The notes under the pieces are model-generated. The model searched no databases. It worked only from the letters and a program-made list of their open reading frames with translations, and was not told the DNA's origin. Positions 17,820 through 25,974 of a DNA stretch of 64,000 nt are shown in pieces. Location of the stretch: the NCBI RefSeq assembly GCF_001183985.1, contig NZ_LFZW01000001.1, positions 1,085,812 to 1,149,811 of the forward strand. Direction: 5' to 3'. How positions within the stretch are numbered: the stretch's first letter is position 1; every line of letters starts with the position of its first letter. Source of the DNA: Peribacillus loiseleuriae. GTDB taxonomy: Bacteria; Bacillota; Bacilli; Bacillales; DSM-1321. Both the position numbers and the translations under genes were made by a program.

Positions 17820-18483
17820 AAGGGAATAATCGTCCGTACACACGAAAAAAATCCAGCAATAGCTACTGGATTCAGATAAGGAGAAAAAGGTATTTTGCTT
17901 ATTCTTTATAATATAGGATAATGATGAACAAATTATGAATAAAATGAGAAGTTCTTATGAAGGCTTGCATCACTTTTTTTCAGGATTACCATGTTCTGTG
18001 TAAAAAGAAGTGAGAGTGCATATCGCATGCTACCGCCACCTTATTCATCATCTGATTACGCGATTGCAAAATTTACATAAACCGCGTAACAGCATTCGGA
18101 GTGAAATAGGATAACGGCTGATATATGTAAAAAATCCACACTTAAGAGGAAGAATAGTACATTCTATATGCAGAAGTAATAGAAAGAGATAAATAGCAGC
18201 TCTTCCTATTGGATTCTGATACGATTTTTCCTAGTAATGGCAAGGTTGCTTTACACATTTGAAATTAAAATTGCATGTCGAGATTGATTAAGACATCAAA
18301 AATAGTATAGGCATGGTCGTGTAACATCTCTTGAAGGCATATAACCCGGACCTTTTCTAGTCATTTGGAATTGACGGAAAGGCTTGTATATTATACTCTA
18401 AGTAGAGAAAAAAGTAGTTGTATAGTCGAGGAGTAGGTTGGCTAATACTTGTTTCGGGTGCCTGTTACTTGTCGAAATAAAAC
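17820..18483. other. Gene-free stretch
   Basis: No supported gene. A weak promoter-like pair TTGACG (18371-18376) and TATACT (18392-18397) with 15-bp spacing lies in front of a leader ending in the terminator at 18484-18516. Confidence 0.4.
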
Positions 18484-18516
18484 GGATGTCTATTGCTTTA
18501 GTTTGGCATCCTTTTT
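18484..18516 (+). terminator. Terminator just upstream of the first DedA gene
   Basis: GGATGTC pairs with GGCATCC (one G-U) and is followed by TTTTT. It lies 35 bp before the DedA start codon. It either ends a short upstream transcript or acts as an attenuator for the gene. Confidence 0.6.
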
Positions 18517-18551
18517 AGTATGCAATGGTTAGAAGATGGAGGGTATTACAA

Positions 18552-19148
18552 ATGGAATCCATTATTATGGATATGATTGAGGCTTTTAAAGGCTTAGGTT
18601 ATTTTGGAATCATGCTTGCTTTAACCTTTGAATTTGTACCAGCAGAGCTTGTGTTGCCACTTGCGGGATTCTGGGTATACGAAGGAGATATGAATCTTTA
18701 TTTGGCAATTTTCGCTGGTTCGATTGGCGGCGTGTTAGGACCTCTAACACTGTATGCTTTAGGACGCTATGGCGGAAGGCCGATTGTTTTAAAATTTGGA
18801 AAATACTTTCTTGTGAAAGAAGATCATATTGATAAAGCAGATCATTTTTTTGAAAAACATGGTGGGAGTGTGGCGTTTTTTGGACGATTTATACCTGGTG
18901 TAAGAACAGCTATTTCAATCCCATGTGGAATGACGAAGATGAATATTTGGAAATTCATCGTGTACACCTATGCGGCTATGTTCCCTGTCACGAGTGTTTA
19001 TGTCTATTTAGGCTATAAACTTGGACCCCAGTGGGAAAAGGCCGGTGCGATTTTTGGACAATACGCAAACCTTCTTCTTATCCCCATTGCGATTATCATC
19101 ATTTGGATGATTGTGAAGGCCAGAAAAACGAAGCAAAGAATAAGCTAA
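18552..19148 (+). CDS. DedA family membrane protein (first copy)
   Basis: A 198-residue membrane protein with four to five hydrophobic segments. It has the DedA hallmarks EFVPAELVLPLAGF (acidic residue in the re-entrant helix), GSIGGVLGPLTLYALGRYGGR, and the FFGRFIPGVRTAISIPCGMTKM segment with its conserved Arg. DedA proteins include lipid carriers and flippases such as undecaprenyl-phosphate and phosphatidylethanolamine transporters; the exact substrate here is unknown. Start set at the ATG after ATGGAGGG; an earlier in-frame start would overlap that site. A paralogue lies at 40852-41466. Confidence 0.88.
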   Translation: MESIIMDMIEAFKGLGYFGIMLALTFEFVPAELVLPLAGFWVYEGDMNLYLAIFAGSIGGVLGPLTLYALGRYGGRPIVLKFGKYFLVKEDHIDKADHFFEKHGGSVAFFGRFIPGVRTAISIPCGMTKMNIWKFIVYTYAAMFPVTSVYVYLGYKLGPQWEKAGAIFGQYANLLLIPIAIIIIWMIVKARKTKQRIS

Positions 19149-19317
19149 TAATTAGAATGTGCTAGCTTGTGGAGAGAATGATATGTATCTTTGCAAGCTT
19201 ATTTCTTTTTTTGAACAGATAGTATTTGAAGTGTTTTTCACCCGTATATCCTAAGTTATCTTTCAATTTGACGCAATTAATCCAGTGTAACATTAATCAG
19301 AATTAGCATGACATATA

Positions 19318-19358
19318 AATAATGAAGAAAGACGCCCATACAAGTGCCTTCCTTCACT
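19318..19358 (-). terminator. Terminator-like hairpin for the broken yjcZ gene
   Basis: On the minus strand TGAAGGAAGGC pairs with GCGTCTTTCTTCA (with G-U pairs), followed by an AT-rich tail. It lies just beyond the decayed gene's stop. Confidence 0.5.
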
Positions 19359-19369
19359 ATTTAAGCCTG

Positions 19370-19523
19370 TTAGCAACCATAGACCATAGCCTCCGGCGTA
19401 ACCTCCACCGAAACCTCCGACAAATCCACTGCACCCTATAATAATCAAAAGAATGAATCACACAATGATTAAAGCAAAACCATTATTGAATCCACCGCAA
19501 TCACGTTCTTCTACACAAGACAT
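19370..19523 (-). pseudogene. Decayed YjcZ-family sporulation gene
   Basis: The minus strand keeps a good ribosome binding site (GGAGGAAC) and ATG, and reads MSCVEERDCGGFNNGFALI, then IV, an in-frame TGA, then FILLIIIGCSG and a Gly-rich end. Near the 3' end a single extra C shifts the frame; without it the chain would end GGYGYGC. The intact relative at 48459-48611 has the same layout (FVVLFILLII then a Gly/Tyr-rich tail). Two independent lesions, a nonsense codon and a frameshift, make this a pseudogene. Confidence 0.8.
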
Positions 19524-19873
19524 AGTAGTTCCTCCGCTATTCTGAAAAGCTTTCTAGTGACTTAGTAAAAGCAAATCATCTAAGCTAATTCATCATATGT
19601 TCATCACCCAAAAATGTTTGCTTGTTTTTTAAAATGGGCACCAACTGATAGTGTAAAGGCTGTGAGATGCTTATTAGATTTCCAAAGAATTAGCTTGGTG
19701 AATGGGGCAGATAGGGTTTGTAAATTTGTTTTAACGATGTTTAGCAGGATATATGACTCATTCAAATTCCGAGAGAAACTTGAAAAAAATAGTAAATTTA
19801 TGTTTGGATAATAGTGAAAGCTACTGTAAGGAAATTAATTTGCAGATTCGTTTTGGGAATAGGTGGATTTAGT

Positions 19874-20711
19874 ATGGGGCATCACCACGGACATTCTCAC
19901 CATCATTCAGCGAACAAGAAAGCATATTCCTATTGATTTCCATCTTCATGGTGGTGGAAGTAATAGGAGGACTTCTTACGAATAGTCTTGCGCTATCATC
20001 AGACGCTGGACATATGCTTAGCGATGCTGTTGCTTTAGGGTTGAGCTTTGGAGCGATTAAGCTAGGTGAACGAAAAGCCCCACAGTCTAAATCATTTGGC
20101 TATAAGTGATTTGAAATTATCGCGGTATCCTTAAACGTTCTCACGTTAATCGTGATATCTATATTTATTTTTATTTAAGCCATTTGTCGTTTTCAAAACC
20201 CTCCTGAAATTCAAAGTATGGGAATGTTGACGATTGCTGTGATTGGTTTGATTGTGAATATTATCGCAACCTGGTTATTACTGAATGGTGATAAAGATAA
20301 TTAGAATGTTTGAAGTGCTTTTTTACATGTTATCGATGATATGATCGGACCGGTTGGAGCATTGTCGATCCGATTGCAAGCATCATTGTTGCTGTGCTGA
20401 TCGTTATCAGTGGCTGGAGAGTAGTAAAGGAATCCTTCTATCTATTAATGGAGTGGACATCTTCTCAAGTGGATGTAAAAGAAGTAAAATCTGCATTATT
20501 AAAAATTACACACGTAAGGGATGTGCATGACTTGCGTATTGGGTCCATTATGTCTGAATATATAAGTTTGAGTTGTCACATTGCTATCGACAAAACAGTC
20601 GGGCATAACACCGTGTTGTATGAAGCGCAAAAATTGCTACATAATCAATTTAGCATTGAGCATAGTACATACAAGTCGAATGCCGTGACAAAGGCTGCCC
20701 TATACACATGA
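19874..20711 (+). pseudogene. Decayed CDF (CzcD-type) metal efflux transporter
   Basis: The frame starts MGHHHGHSHHHSANKKAYSY, the His-rich head of CzcD-type proteins. It then shifts, and continues as SLALSSDAGHMLSDAVALG (the metal-site segment), SFGYK then TGA, FEIIAVSLNV..., TAA, then further stops near 20303 and 20312. After another gap the C-terminal cytoplasmic domain is intact from about 20394 to 20711 (MEWTSSQVDVKEVKSAL, DVHDLRIGS). At least four stops and two frame changes are present. Two of the stops are TGA where the family has Arg, as expected from CGA to TGA transitions. A terminator remains downstream. Confidence 0.9.
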
Positions 20712-20730
20712 AATATGTAATTGATAGAAA

Positions 20731-20776
20731 GGAGGAGGTATAAAGGATTCTGATCCTTTATACCTCCTCTTTTTTA
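20731..20776 (+). terminator. Strong terminator after the CDF pseudogene
   Basis: GAGGAGGTATAAAGGAT pairs perfectly with ATCCTTTATACCTCCTC over 17 bp with a 4-base loop, followed by TTTTTT. Confidence 0.92.
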
Positions 20777-20989
20777 TAGTAAATAATCTGTTTTTTGAAT
20801 CAAACAACCTAAAACATCCGGTTTTAACATCATGCTGACACATATGTCATATATACTGGTTCCTATAATGAAGCATCCATCAGAGCGAAGTCTTGTGATG
20901 GATTTTGCTATGTTATGAGGCCTATGCCCAACGACTAGCACTTCGGTGATAAATTCACTATACTTTTATTCAAGGAAGTGAAGAAGGTA

Positions 20990-21682
20990 ATGAAAAAGAT
21001 TTTAATTGTAGAAGATGAAATCGCCATTTCAATGGTGCTAAAAGCATATATGCAGCGAGCGGGATATGAAATTATTCAAATATATGATGGCTCGCAAGCA
21101 TTAATAGCATATAAGGAGCATGAACCAGATCTTGTACTCCTAGACGTGATGCTACCTGGGATGGATGGGTGGACAATTTTGGATAAAATACGTGAAAGTA
21201 GCTCTTGTCCGGTTATCATGTTGACAGCACTTGGAGATGTGGATTATCGTTTGTCTGGATTTAAATCTGGTGCAGATGATTATATATCAAAGCCATTTGT
21301 AGCAGACGAAGTTGTAGCAAGAGTCCAGGCAGTCCTTAGAAGATCCCCAGCCTTTGTTGATGAGGAAAGTGAAAATTTCAAACAATTGGGAAGCCTAAAG
21401 GTTGATTTTAACTCTTATCAGGTTCATTTGAATGAAGAAGAGATACCGTTCACACCACGTGATCTTTCATTATTCATATTCTTAGTCAAACATCCTAACC
21501 ATATTTTCACAAGAGAGCAACTACTCGATCAGGTTTGGGGAATGGATTACGATGGAAGTGATCGAGCAGTGGACCTTGCTATTAAACGAATAAGGAAATC
21601 ACTGGGAAAATGGCCTGATACAGAAGGAGAAATAAAAACATTACGCGGAATGGGGTATCAGTTGCTTGTCTATGAAAATTAA
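20990..21682 (+). CDS. OmpR-family response regulator
   Basis: A 230-residue two-component regulator. The receiver domain (1-115) has the acidic pair Glu8-Asp9, the phospho-acceptor Asp52 in LLDVMLPGMDG, the Thr of MLTALGD and the Lys of SKPF. The C-terminal winged helix (about 130-228) contains FTPRDLSLFIFLVKHPN and TLRGMGYQL. The ATG at 20990 is preferred over a GTG 12 bp upstream because AAGGAAG is better spaced from it. It overlaps the histidine kinase gene by 11 bp. Target genes are unknown. Confidence 0.93.
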   Translation: MKKILIVEDEIAISMVLKAYMQRAGYEIIQIYDGSQALIAYKEHEPDLVLLDVMLPGMDGWTILDKIRESSSCPVIMLTALGDVDYRLSGFKSGADDYISKPFVADEVVARVQAVLRRSPAFVDEESENFKQLGSLKVDFNSYQVHLNEEEIPFTPRDLSLFIFLVKHPNHIFTREQLLDQVWGMDYDGSDRAVDLAIKRIRKSLGKWPDTEGEIKTLRGMGYQLLVYEN

Positions 21683-23093
21683 GAAGAGAACGACACTTAT
21701 ACGCTATTGGACAACCAGATACTTAATTACACTGACAACGGGTTTGCTCATATTATCAGCTGTTTCGTTTTGGTGGATGGAAAAGACTGCTTTAGAATAC
21801 AGACTTAATCTGTTGAAGTACTTAGCAGAAGAAACAGCTGACCGTGCAATAAAAGGAAATGGACAAATCGTTGTTGGACCTGTTCTATCGAAAGCGATTG
21901 AAGAACGGGAAAAAATGATTAATTTAAATAAAACACCCATTATCTACATTGTAGAGCCTGATGGGGAAATTATATCTACCATACCTCAAATCTATATTGA
22001 AAGCAGTTCGAGTAAACTTCCAGCTGCTATTATGGACCATGAGGAAACGGTTCAGAAAGTGAAATTTGAAAAGGCAAACGAAGTGTATATCGTGAAGTCT
22101 CCAATCATAGATCATGATGAAATAAAAGGATGGGTGATTATTGCCCAGGAAGAAGCGTCTTTAAATGAAATCAATACGGATCATGGGATGCTTGCTGTAA
22201 TGATGTGTGGTCTGTTGATTCTTGGCTGGGCTGTTATCTATGTTCTTTCTCGGAAAATCTCAATACCGATTCAACATGTAGCGAATGCTGCGGCACAAAT
22301 TCGTGAAGGTAATTATGATATCCAATTAAAAGAAGAAGAGACACGAGAAGAGGAAATTTATGAGTTGGTCGAATCATTCAAAGAAATGACAAATCGGTTA
22401 ATTCAAATGGAGAAATTACGAGCCGAATTACTTGCTGGCGTTACGCACGATTTGAAAACTCCAGTTACATCCATCAGCGGCTTAATTCAAGCAGTCAAAG
22501 ATGATGTCGTGACAGGGAAAGAAAGCAAGGAGTTTTTGGATATTTCGCTTAAAGAGACCCATCGGCTGCAAAGAATGATTGAGGATTTACTCGATTATAA
22601 TTCGCTGTCAGCTGGATCATTTACTATGCTCATGGTGAATACAGATGTAAATGAATTTCTTCGAGAAATGGTGTATCGCTGGAAAATGACGCAGGAGGAG
22701 CAAGACTTTGATTTACGTGTTCAAGTGCCTGATCAATCTGTTATTGGCTATGTTGACTCCTTCAGACTCCAACAAATTATCATCAATCTGCTGAATAATG
22801 CAAAACAAGCATTGGTGGAAAATGGGGAAATTGAAGTCTCCTTGTACGAAAAGGAAAATGAAATTCGGATTGATGTAAAAGATAATGGGCGAGGAATTCC
22901 TTTACACGAGATAAATTATGTCTTTGAACCTTTTTACAGAGGGGAGAAGAAGAAGCTTAAAGTAAGGGGATTAGGTTTAGGCCTTCCGTTCAGTAAAATG
23001 CTCTCCAAAGCACAAAAAGGAGATATTACACTGAAAGAAAGCAATGAGTGCGGAACGACCTTTACGATTCATCTTAGGAAAGCAGAGACTTAA
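21672..23093 (+). CDS. Membrane sensor histidine kinase
   Basis: A 473-residue partner of the preceding regulator. Membrane helix 1 (about 16-36), an extracytoplasmic sensor region (about 40-170), helix 2 (about 172-193) and a HAMP linker (about 193-245) precede the HisKA domain, with phospho-His259 in GVTHDLKTPVTSISG. The ATPase domain shows the N box (LLNNAKQAL), G1 (VKDNGRGIP), F (YVFEPFYRG) and G2 (GLGLGLP) motifs. It starts inside the regulator gene, so the two are translationally coupled. The stimulus is unknown. Confidence 0.93.
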   Translation: MKIKKRTTLIRYWTTRYLITLTTGLLILSAVSFWWMEKTALEYRLNLLKYLAEETADRAIKGNGQIVVGPVLSKAIEEREKMINLNKTPIIYIVEPDGEIISTIPQIYIESSSSKLPAAIMDHEETVQKVKFEKANEVYIVKSPIIDHDEIKGWVIIAQEEASLNEINTDHGMLAVMMCGLLILGWAVIYVLSRKISIPIQHVANAAAQIREGNYDIQLKEEETREEEIYELVESFKEMTNRLIQMEKLRAELLAGVTHDLKTPVTSISGLIQAVKDDVVTGKESKEFLDISLKETHRLQRMIEDLLDYNSLSAGSFTMLMVNTDVNEFLREMVYRWKMTQEEQDFDLRVQVPDQSVIGYVDSFRLQQIIINLLNNAKQALVENGEIEVSLYEKENEIRIDVKDNGRGIPLHEINYVFEPFYRGEKKKLKVRGLGLGLPFSKMLSKAQKGDITLKESNECGTTFTIHLRKAET

Positions 23094-23219
23094 GATTTTG
23101 TGAGGTTGGATGCCCAAAGTTATTATATATCGTGTACATGACTTAATACACGGTGTAAAGAGTATTGAAATCAAAATTTTGGGGGATTAGTGATTAGTAA
23201 AAAAGAGAACTAAAATCGC

Positions 23220-23254
23220 AGACCTATTCGCATTAGCGAGTGGGTCTATTTTTA
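23220..23254 (+). terminator. Terminator after the histidine kinase
   Basis: AGACCTATTCGC pairs with GCGAGTGGGTCT (with a G-U pair), followed by ATTTTT. Confidence 0.8.
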
Positions 23255-23305
23255 ATTGGTATAATAAAATTTTTAAGTAATTATTGCTTAAATGGTTAAA
23301 AGTCT

Positions 23306-23626
23306 ATGTTAAAATTAGGAAAAAAAAGGGGTATTTTTTGGGGGGAATTTCTGTTCTGGGCTGTAATTATTGTTATATTGCTCGGAGCGAATTACTTAAT
23401 TTTCAAGATAGCAAGAACAAACAGAAAGAAAAGAGCTTGGGGCGGTGCAACTTTGCTTCTTCTCTCACCTGTGGTCTTTTTTGCTTGTGTATTTATTGGT
23501 GTCACTTATGGATGGGGTTTTGGGGCTGGATTTTTAGCAGTGATTTACACTCTTCTGTTCGTTGTAAATGGATTAATAGTATTGATAATTTCATTTTTTA
23601 CTAACAAAAAGATAGTTAACTACTGA
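23306..23626 (+). CDS. Hypothetical three-helix membrane protein
   Basis: Not recognised. A 106-residue protein with hydrophobic segments at about residues 12-33, 45-68 and 72-100 and basic loops (KIARTNRKKRAW). No good ribosome binding site precedes the ATG, and the region before it is T/G-rich, so the start is uncertain. The stop lies inside a terminator hairpin. It may be an orphan small membrane protein. Confidence 0.45.
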   Translation: MLKLGKKRGIFWGEFLFWAVIIVILLGANYLIFKIARTNRKKRAWGGATLLLLSPVVFFACVFIGVTYGWGFGAGFLAVIYTLLFVVNGLIVLIISFFTNKKIVNY

Positions 23627-23670
23627 CTATCTTTTTGTTTCATAAACAGCTAAAAGTCAGTAGTTAACTA
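23603..23670. terminator. Bidirectional terminator with two competing stems
   Basis: AACAAAAAGATAGT pairs with ACTATCTTTTTGTT (23603-23640). The segment TAGTTAACTACTGACT (23613-23628) is also repeated perfectly inverted at 23655-23670, giving a second, mutually exclusive stem. The element lies between convergent genes (membrane protein and spx paralogue). Confidence 0.75.
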
Positions 23671-23724
23671 TTGTTCCCCAAAAGAGAACATTATTTGAGA
23701 CAGTCTCTTTAAGATAAATCAAGA

Positions 23725-24120
23725 TTAATTGATTAAACTAATCGCTCTCCACAATTGAATATGGCGAACTTGGCGCGGCAGAAAACGCCCCATTTCTTCT
23801 TCATTATAGCCGGCATGTAAATTCTTTTCATCAAAGATAATAGGGCGGCGAAGCAAATCAGGATTTTTTTGAATGATCTTGCATAGCTCATTCAATGGTG
23901 TTGTATTAATATCAATATTTAAATTTTTAAATTTTTTTGAACGTGTCGAGATGATTTCATCTGTGCCACCTTCAGTTTTACGAAGGATTTCCTTAATTTC
24001 TTCAACGCTTAATGGTTGTGCATATAAATTACGTTCTGTGTAGGCAATGTCACGTTTGTTTAACCAGGATTTTGCTTTTCTACATGCTAAGCTGCTTGGA
24101 GTAGTATAAATAGTAACCAA
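23725..24120 (-). CDS. spx: Spx/ArsC-family regulator lacking the first redox cysteine
   Basis: A 131-residue protein that matches Spx over its full length: TERNLYAQPLSVEEIKEILR, GGTDEIISTRSKKF, and LLRRPIIFDEKNLHAGYNEEE. Spx binds the alpha C-terminal domain of RNA polymerase and redirects transcription under thiol stress. The usual CxxC switch at positions 10-13 reads SLAC here, so Cys10 is Ser and only Cys13 remains. This protein cannot form the normal intramolecular disulfide and is probably a paralogue of a canonical Spx elsewhere. The start codon is TTG, preceded by AAAAGGGG. Confidence 0.85.
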   Translation of the reverse strand: MVTIYTTPSSLACRKAKSWLNKRDIAYTERNLYAQPLSVEEIKEILRKTEGGTDEIISTRSKKFKNLNIDINTTPLNELCKIIQKNPDLLRRPIIFDEKNLHAGYNEEEMGRFLPRQVRHIQLWRAISLIN

Positions 24121-24490
24121 TTCAATCGACCCCTTTTAGAAATTTTAATAGTTTAAGTATTCAATGTTTAGTTGTTGTTTGTTTAATGATGAAGTAACGG
24201 GTAAATTACGAAACTCTCATCTGGAATAGTACGTTACCTTTTTCACTAAGTTCTGCGGTGAGAACGTTGATTGTTTTCTTGATACTCTTACTTTACCGTT
24301 TGTTTGTGTCAGCTACATGTCAGATCTCTATTTTGTGTAGAAAAATAATTTTTGCTACTTTTATCCCAGTTTTACAGGCTGTAATATCCCGATTGATGGA
24401 AGTTCTACTTTATATTAGACGACCTTGTTGTCGAATTTGATGGTGTTTATGTTTGTTTTCTATAGAAAATTATTCAAACATCCTCATTTA
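24121..24490. other. Gene-free stretch upstream of the spx paralogue
   Basis: No supported gene. It should hold the divergent promoter for the minus-strand spx gene. A 60-codon plus-strand frame at 24258-24440 has no ribosome binding site and an unlikely composition. Confidence 0.5.
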
Positions 24491-24536
24491 TGTTATAATC
24501 GACGAACACTACTGAATGAATGAATGAATGAATGAA
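24491..24536 (+). promoter_or_regulatory. Extended -10 promoter followed by a (TGAA)6 tract
   Basis: TGTTATAATC gives an extended -10 (TG at 24491-24492, TATAAT at 24494-24499). Six tandem TGAA units (24513-24536) follow in what should be the 5' untranslated region, ending just before the ribosome binding site of the gene at 24550. Confidence 0.6.
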
Positions 24537-24549
24537 ATGAGGAACGATT

Positions 24550-25029
24550 TTGTTAACCTTTGAAGAGAAATTAAAGATTATAGAAGCATTTCCAGAATTA
24601 ACGAGAAAAGATGTTTCACTTGGAAGAGTGAATTTTCATTATGAAGAAAGCTTGCATGAGAAAAAGATTGTGGTGCAGCATCTACATCCGAATGGAAATG
24701 GATTTGTGTTTGCAGGACATTTGCCCAAGAAAGAAAGAGGACCTAAAGGGTTCTTGAACATTAGAGATTTTTCCGAGGATGAATTGAAGAAAATCATTGC
24801 ATCAAGCCTTGCATATTTAGCAGAACCGTTTGAAGAAGTGGAGGAAGCTGAAGATGAATTTGCGGACCTTGAGGGGATTTGGATTGGTCGTGACAAACAG
24901 GAGCTGACTTTAGTTCATGAGGACTTGTTATGGAATATTTATTCAGGCATTAATATTGAAGAATGCTTCGAATCCCCAGTTGAGGCAGAGCGTTATTTAA
25001 TGGAAGAACGCTTCAGAAAAAAGAAGTAA
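24550..25029 (+). CDS. Conserved hypothetical cytoplasmic protein
   Basis: I do not recognise this 159-residue soluble protein with confidence. It starts MLTFEEKLKIIEAFPELTR and has a core with HLHPNGNGFVFAGHLP, then an acidic linker (EPFEEVEEAEDEFADLEG) and a C-terminal IWIGRDKQELTLVHED segment. No membrane segments or catalytic motifs are evident. The start is TTG, supported by GAGGAACG. It is transcribed from the extended -10 promoter upstream and closed by a terminator. The cold-shock gene follows under its own promoter. Confidence 0.65.
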   Translation: MLTFEEKLKIIEAFPELTRKDVSLGRVNFHYEESLHEKKIVVQHLHPNGNGFVFAGHLPKKERGPKGFLNIRDFSEDELKKIIASSLAYLAEPFEEVEEAEDEFADLEGIWIGRDKQELTLVHEDLLWNIYSGINIEECFESPVEAERYLMEERFRKKK

Positions 25030-25053
25030 AAAGATTTTTGATTGTAGAAAAAT

Positions 25054-25099
25054 AGGAGGAATTGTCGATAGTTTTTTTGGCAATCTCCTTGTTTTTTTT
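25054..25099 (+). terminator. Terminator before the cold-shock gene
   Basis: AGGAGgaATTGTC pairs with GGCAATCTCCT with a two-base bulge and is followed by a run of eight T. The T-run also forms part of the -35 region of the next promoter. Confidence 0.8.
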
Positions 25100-25118
25100 C
25101 AGAAATACATGGTATACT
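25089..25118 (+). promoter_or_regulatory. Cold-shock gene promoter and long leader
   Basis: TTGTTT and TATACT are spaced 18 bp and the -10 is preceded by TGG. Transcription would give a leader of about 120 bases before the ATG at 25246. Such long leaders are typical of csp genes, where they act in cold-dependent translation. Confidence 0.6.
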
Positions 25119-25245
25119 GTAATCAATTATTTTTGTTCGGAATAAGATTCATAGAAGGAAGTACCGTTATGGTTTCCTCTTGAAGACATTATCCTAGATC
25201 AAGAATAGTAATAAAAGGATTTTTTCCAAACAGGAGGCACTATAC

Positions 25246-25443
25246 ATGGTACAAGGTAAAGTAAAATGGTTTAACGCAGAAAAAGGTTTCGGTTTCATCG
25301 AAGTTGAAGGTCAAGACGACGTATTCGTACACTTCTCAGCTATCCAAGGTGAAGGTTTCAAAACTCTTGAAGAAGGTCAAGAAGTTTCTTTCGAAATCGA
25401 ACAAGGTGCTCGCGGACCACAAGCTGCTAACGTTCAAAAATAA
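25246..25443 (+). CDS. Cold-shock protein (CspA/CspB family)
   Basis: A 65-residue single OB-fold RNA chaperone that binds single-stranded RNA and DNA. Both nucleic-acid motifs are intact: KGFGFI (RNP1, residues 13-18) and VFVHF (RNP2, residues 26-30). Codon choice is more biased than in the neighbours (GGT, GAA, TTC), as expected for a highly expressed gene. The ribosome binding site is CAGGAGGCAC. It is monocistronic with a long leader and a strong terminator. Confidence 0.97.
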   Translation: MVQGKVKWFNAEKGFGFIEVEGQDDVFVHFSAIQGEGFKTLEEGQEVSFEIEQGARGPQAANVQK

Positions 25444-25461
25444 TTTGTAAATCTATAAGAC

Positions 25462-25486
25462 AAAGGCTCCTTTTTGGAGCCTTTTT
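25462..25486 (+). terminator. Cold-shock gene terminator
   Basis: AAAGGCTCC pairs with GGAGCCTTT around a TTTTT loop and is followed by a T-run. Confidence 0.92.
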
Positions 25487-25505
25487 CATGTTTTAAAAAC
25501 CTAGT

Positions 25506-25808
25506 TTAAAAGAGTGGTAGCTCATCCAGGTTATTTTCTTTAACCCCGTCCGGCTCACTTCGTAAAATATCTCTTCCGTATTTATGGAAAACGTCTACAT
25601 GAGCAAGATTTCCATCTTTCGCTTCAGATAGTGCGGTAGGGTAGTCCAGCTCTCTTCCAGTATTTGTTTTAATGGCAATGATACTTCCATCATCGTTTTT
25701 CCGAACGGCTTCAATATATTCCTTGCCATCATCAATTTCTGGATTTATTCGGCTGTCTGTAGCTTCTTGTTCCCTATATTGATTGTATGCATCTACAAAA
25801 CGGTCCAT
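25506..25808 (-). CDS. DUF3892-like small protein
   Basis: A 100-residue acidic soluble protein. The central part, AVRKNDDGSIIAIKTNTGRE followed by LDYPTALSEAKDG, fits the DUF3892 domain, a small fold of unknown function with the pattern K-x-D-x-x-G-x-I. The start is the ATG with TAGGAGGTGG upstream; an earlier in-frame start would sit within that site. It is downstream of and codirectional with nrdI but separated from it by a strong hairpin, so it is probably transcribed alone. Confidence 0.6.
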   Translation of the reverse strand: MDRFVDAYNQYREQEATDSRINPEIDDGKEYIEAVRKNDDGSIIAIKTNTGRELDYPTALSEAKDGNLAHVDVFHKYGRDILRSEPDGVKENNLDELPLF

Positions 25809-25915
25809 CTTGAATACCACCTCCTATTCATAGAATGTACAAAGACAATAAATGTATGCATAAGAATATAGTAAATTCGTATTGTTCGATAGTTGATTTC
25901 ATGAAAAGGATTAGT

Positions 25916-25972
25916 CAAAAAGGTCATACCTCACACACAATATACAGTTGATCGTGTAAGGTATGACCTTTT
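25916..25972. terminator. Hairpin after nrdI, related to R1 ends
   Basis: AAAAGGTCATACC pairs with GGTATGACCTTTT, with CACAC/GTGT inside and a 17-base loop. It closes the nrd operon on the minus strand. The GGTC-ACC core and the TTTCGCTAT tail resemble the R1 repeat copy at 27730-27850. Confidence 0.75.
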
Positions 25973-25974
25973 CG

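Noticed and set aside
19614..19811. A 65-codon frame between the yjcZ and CDF pseudogenes
   Set aside because: No ribosome binding site, no recognisable composition or family, and it lies in a decaying region.
20394..20711. An intact 105-codon frame that could be annotated as a small protein
   Set aside because: It is the surviving C-terminal domain of the CDF transporter pseudogene, not an independent gene.
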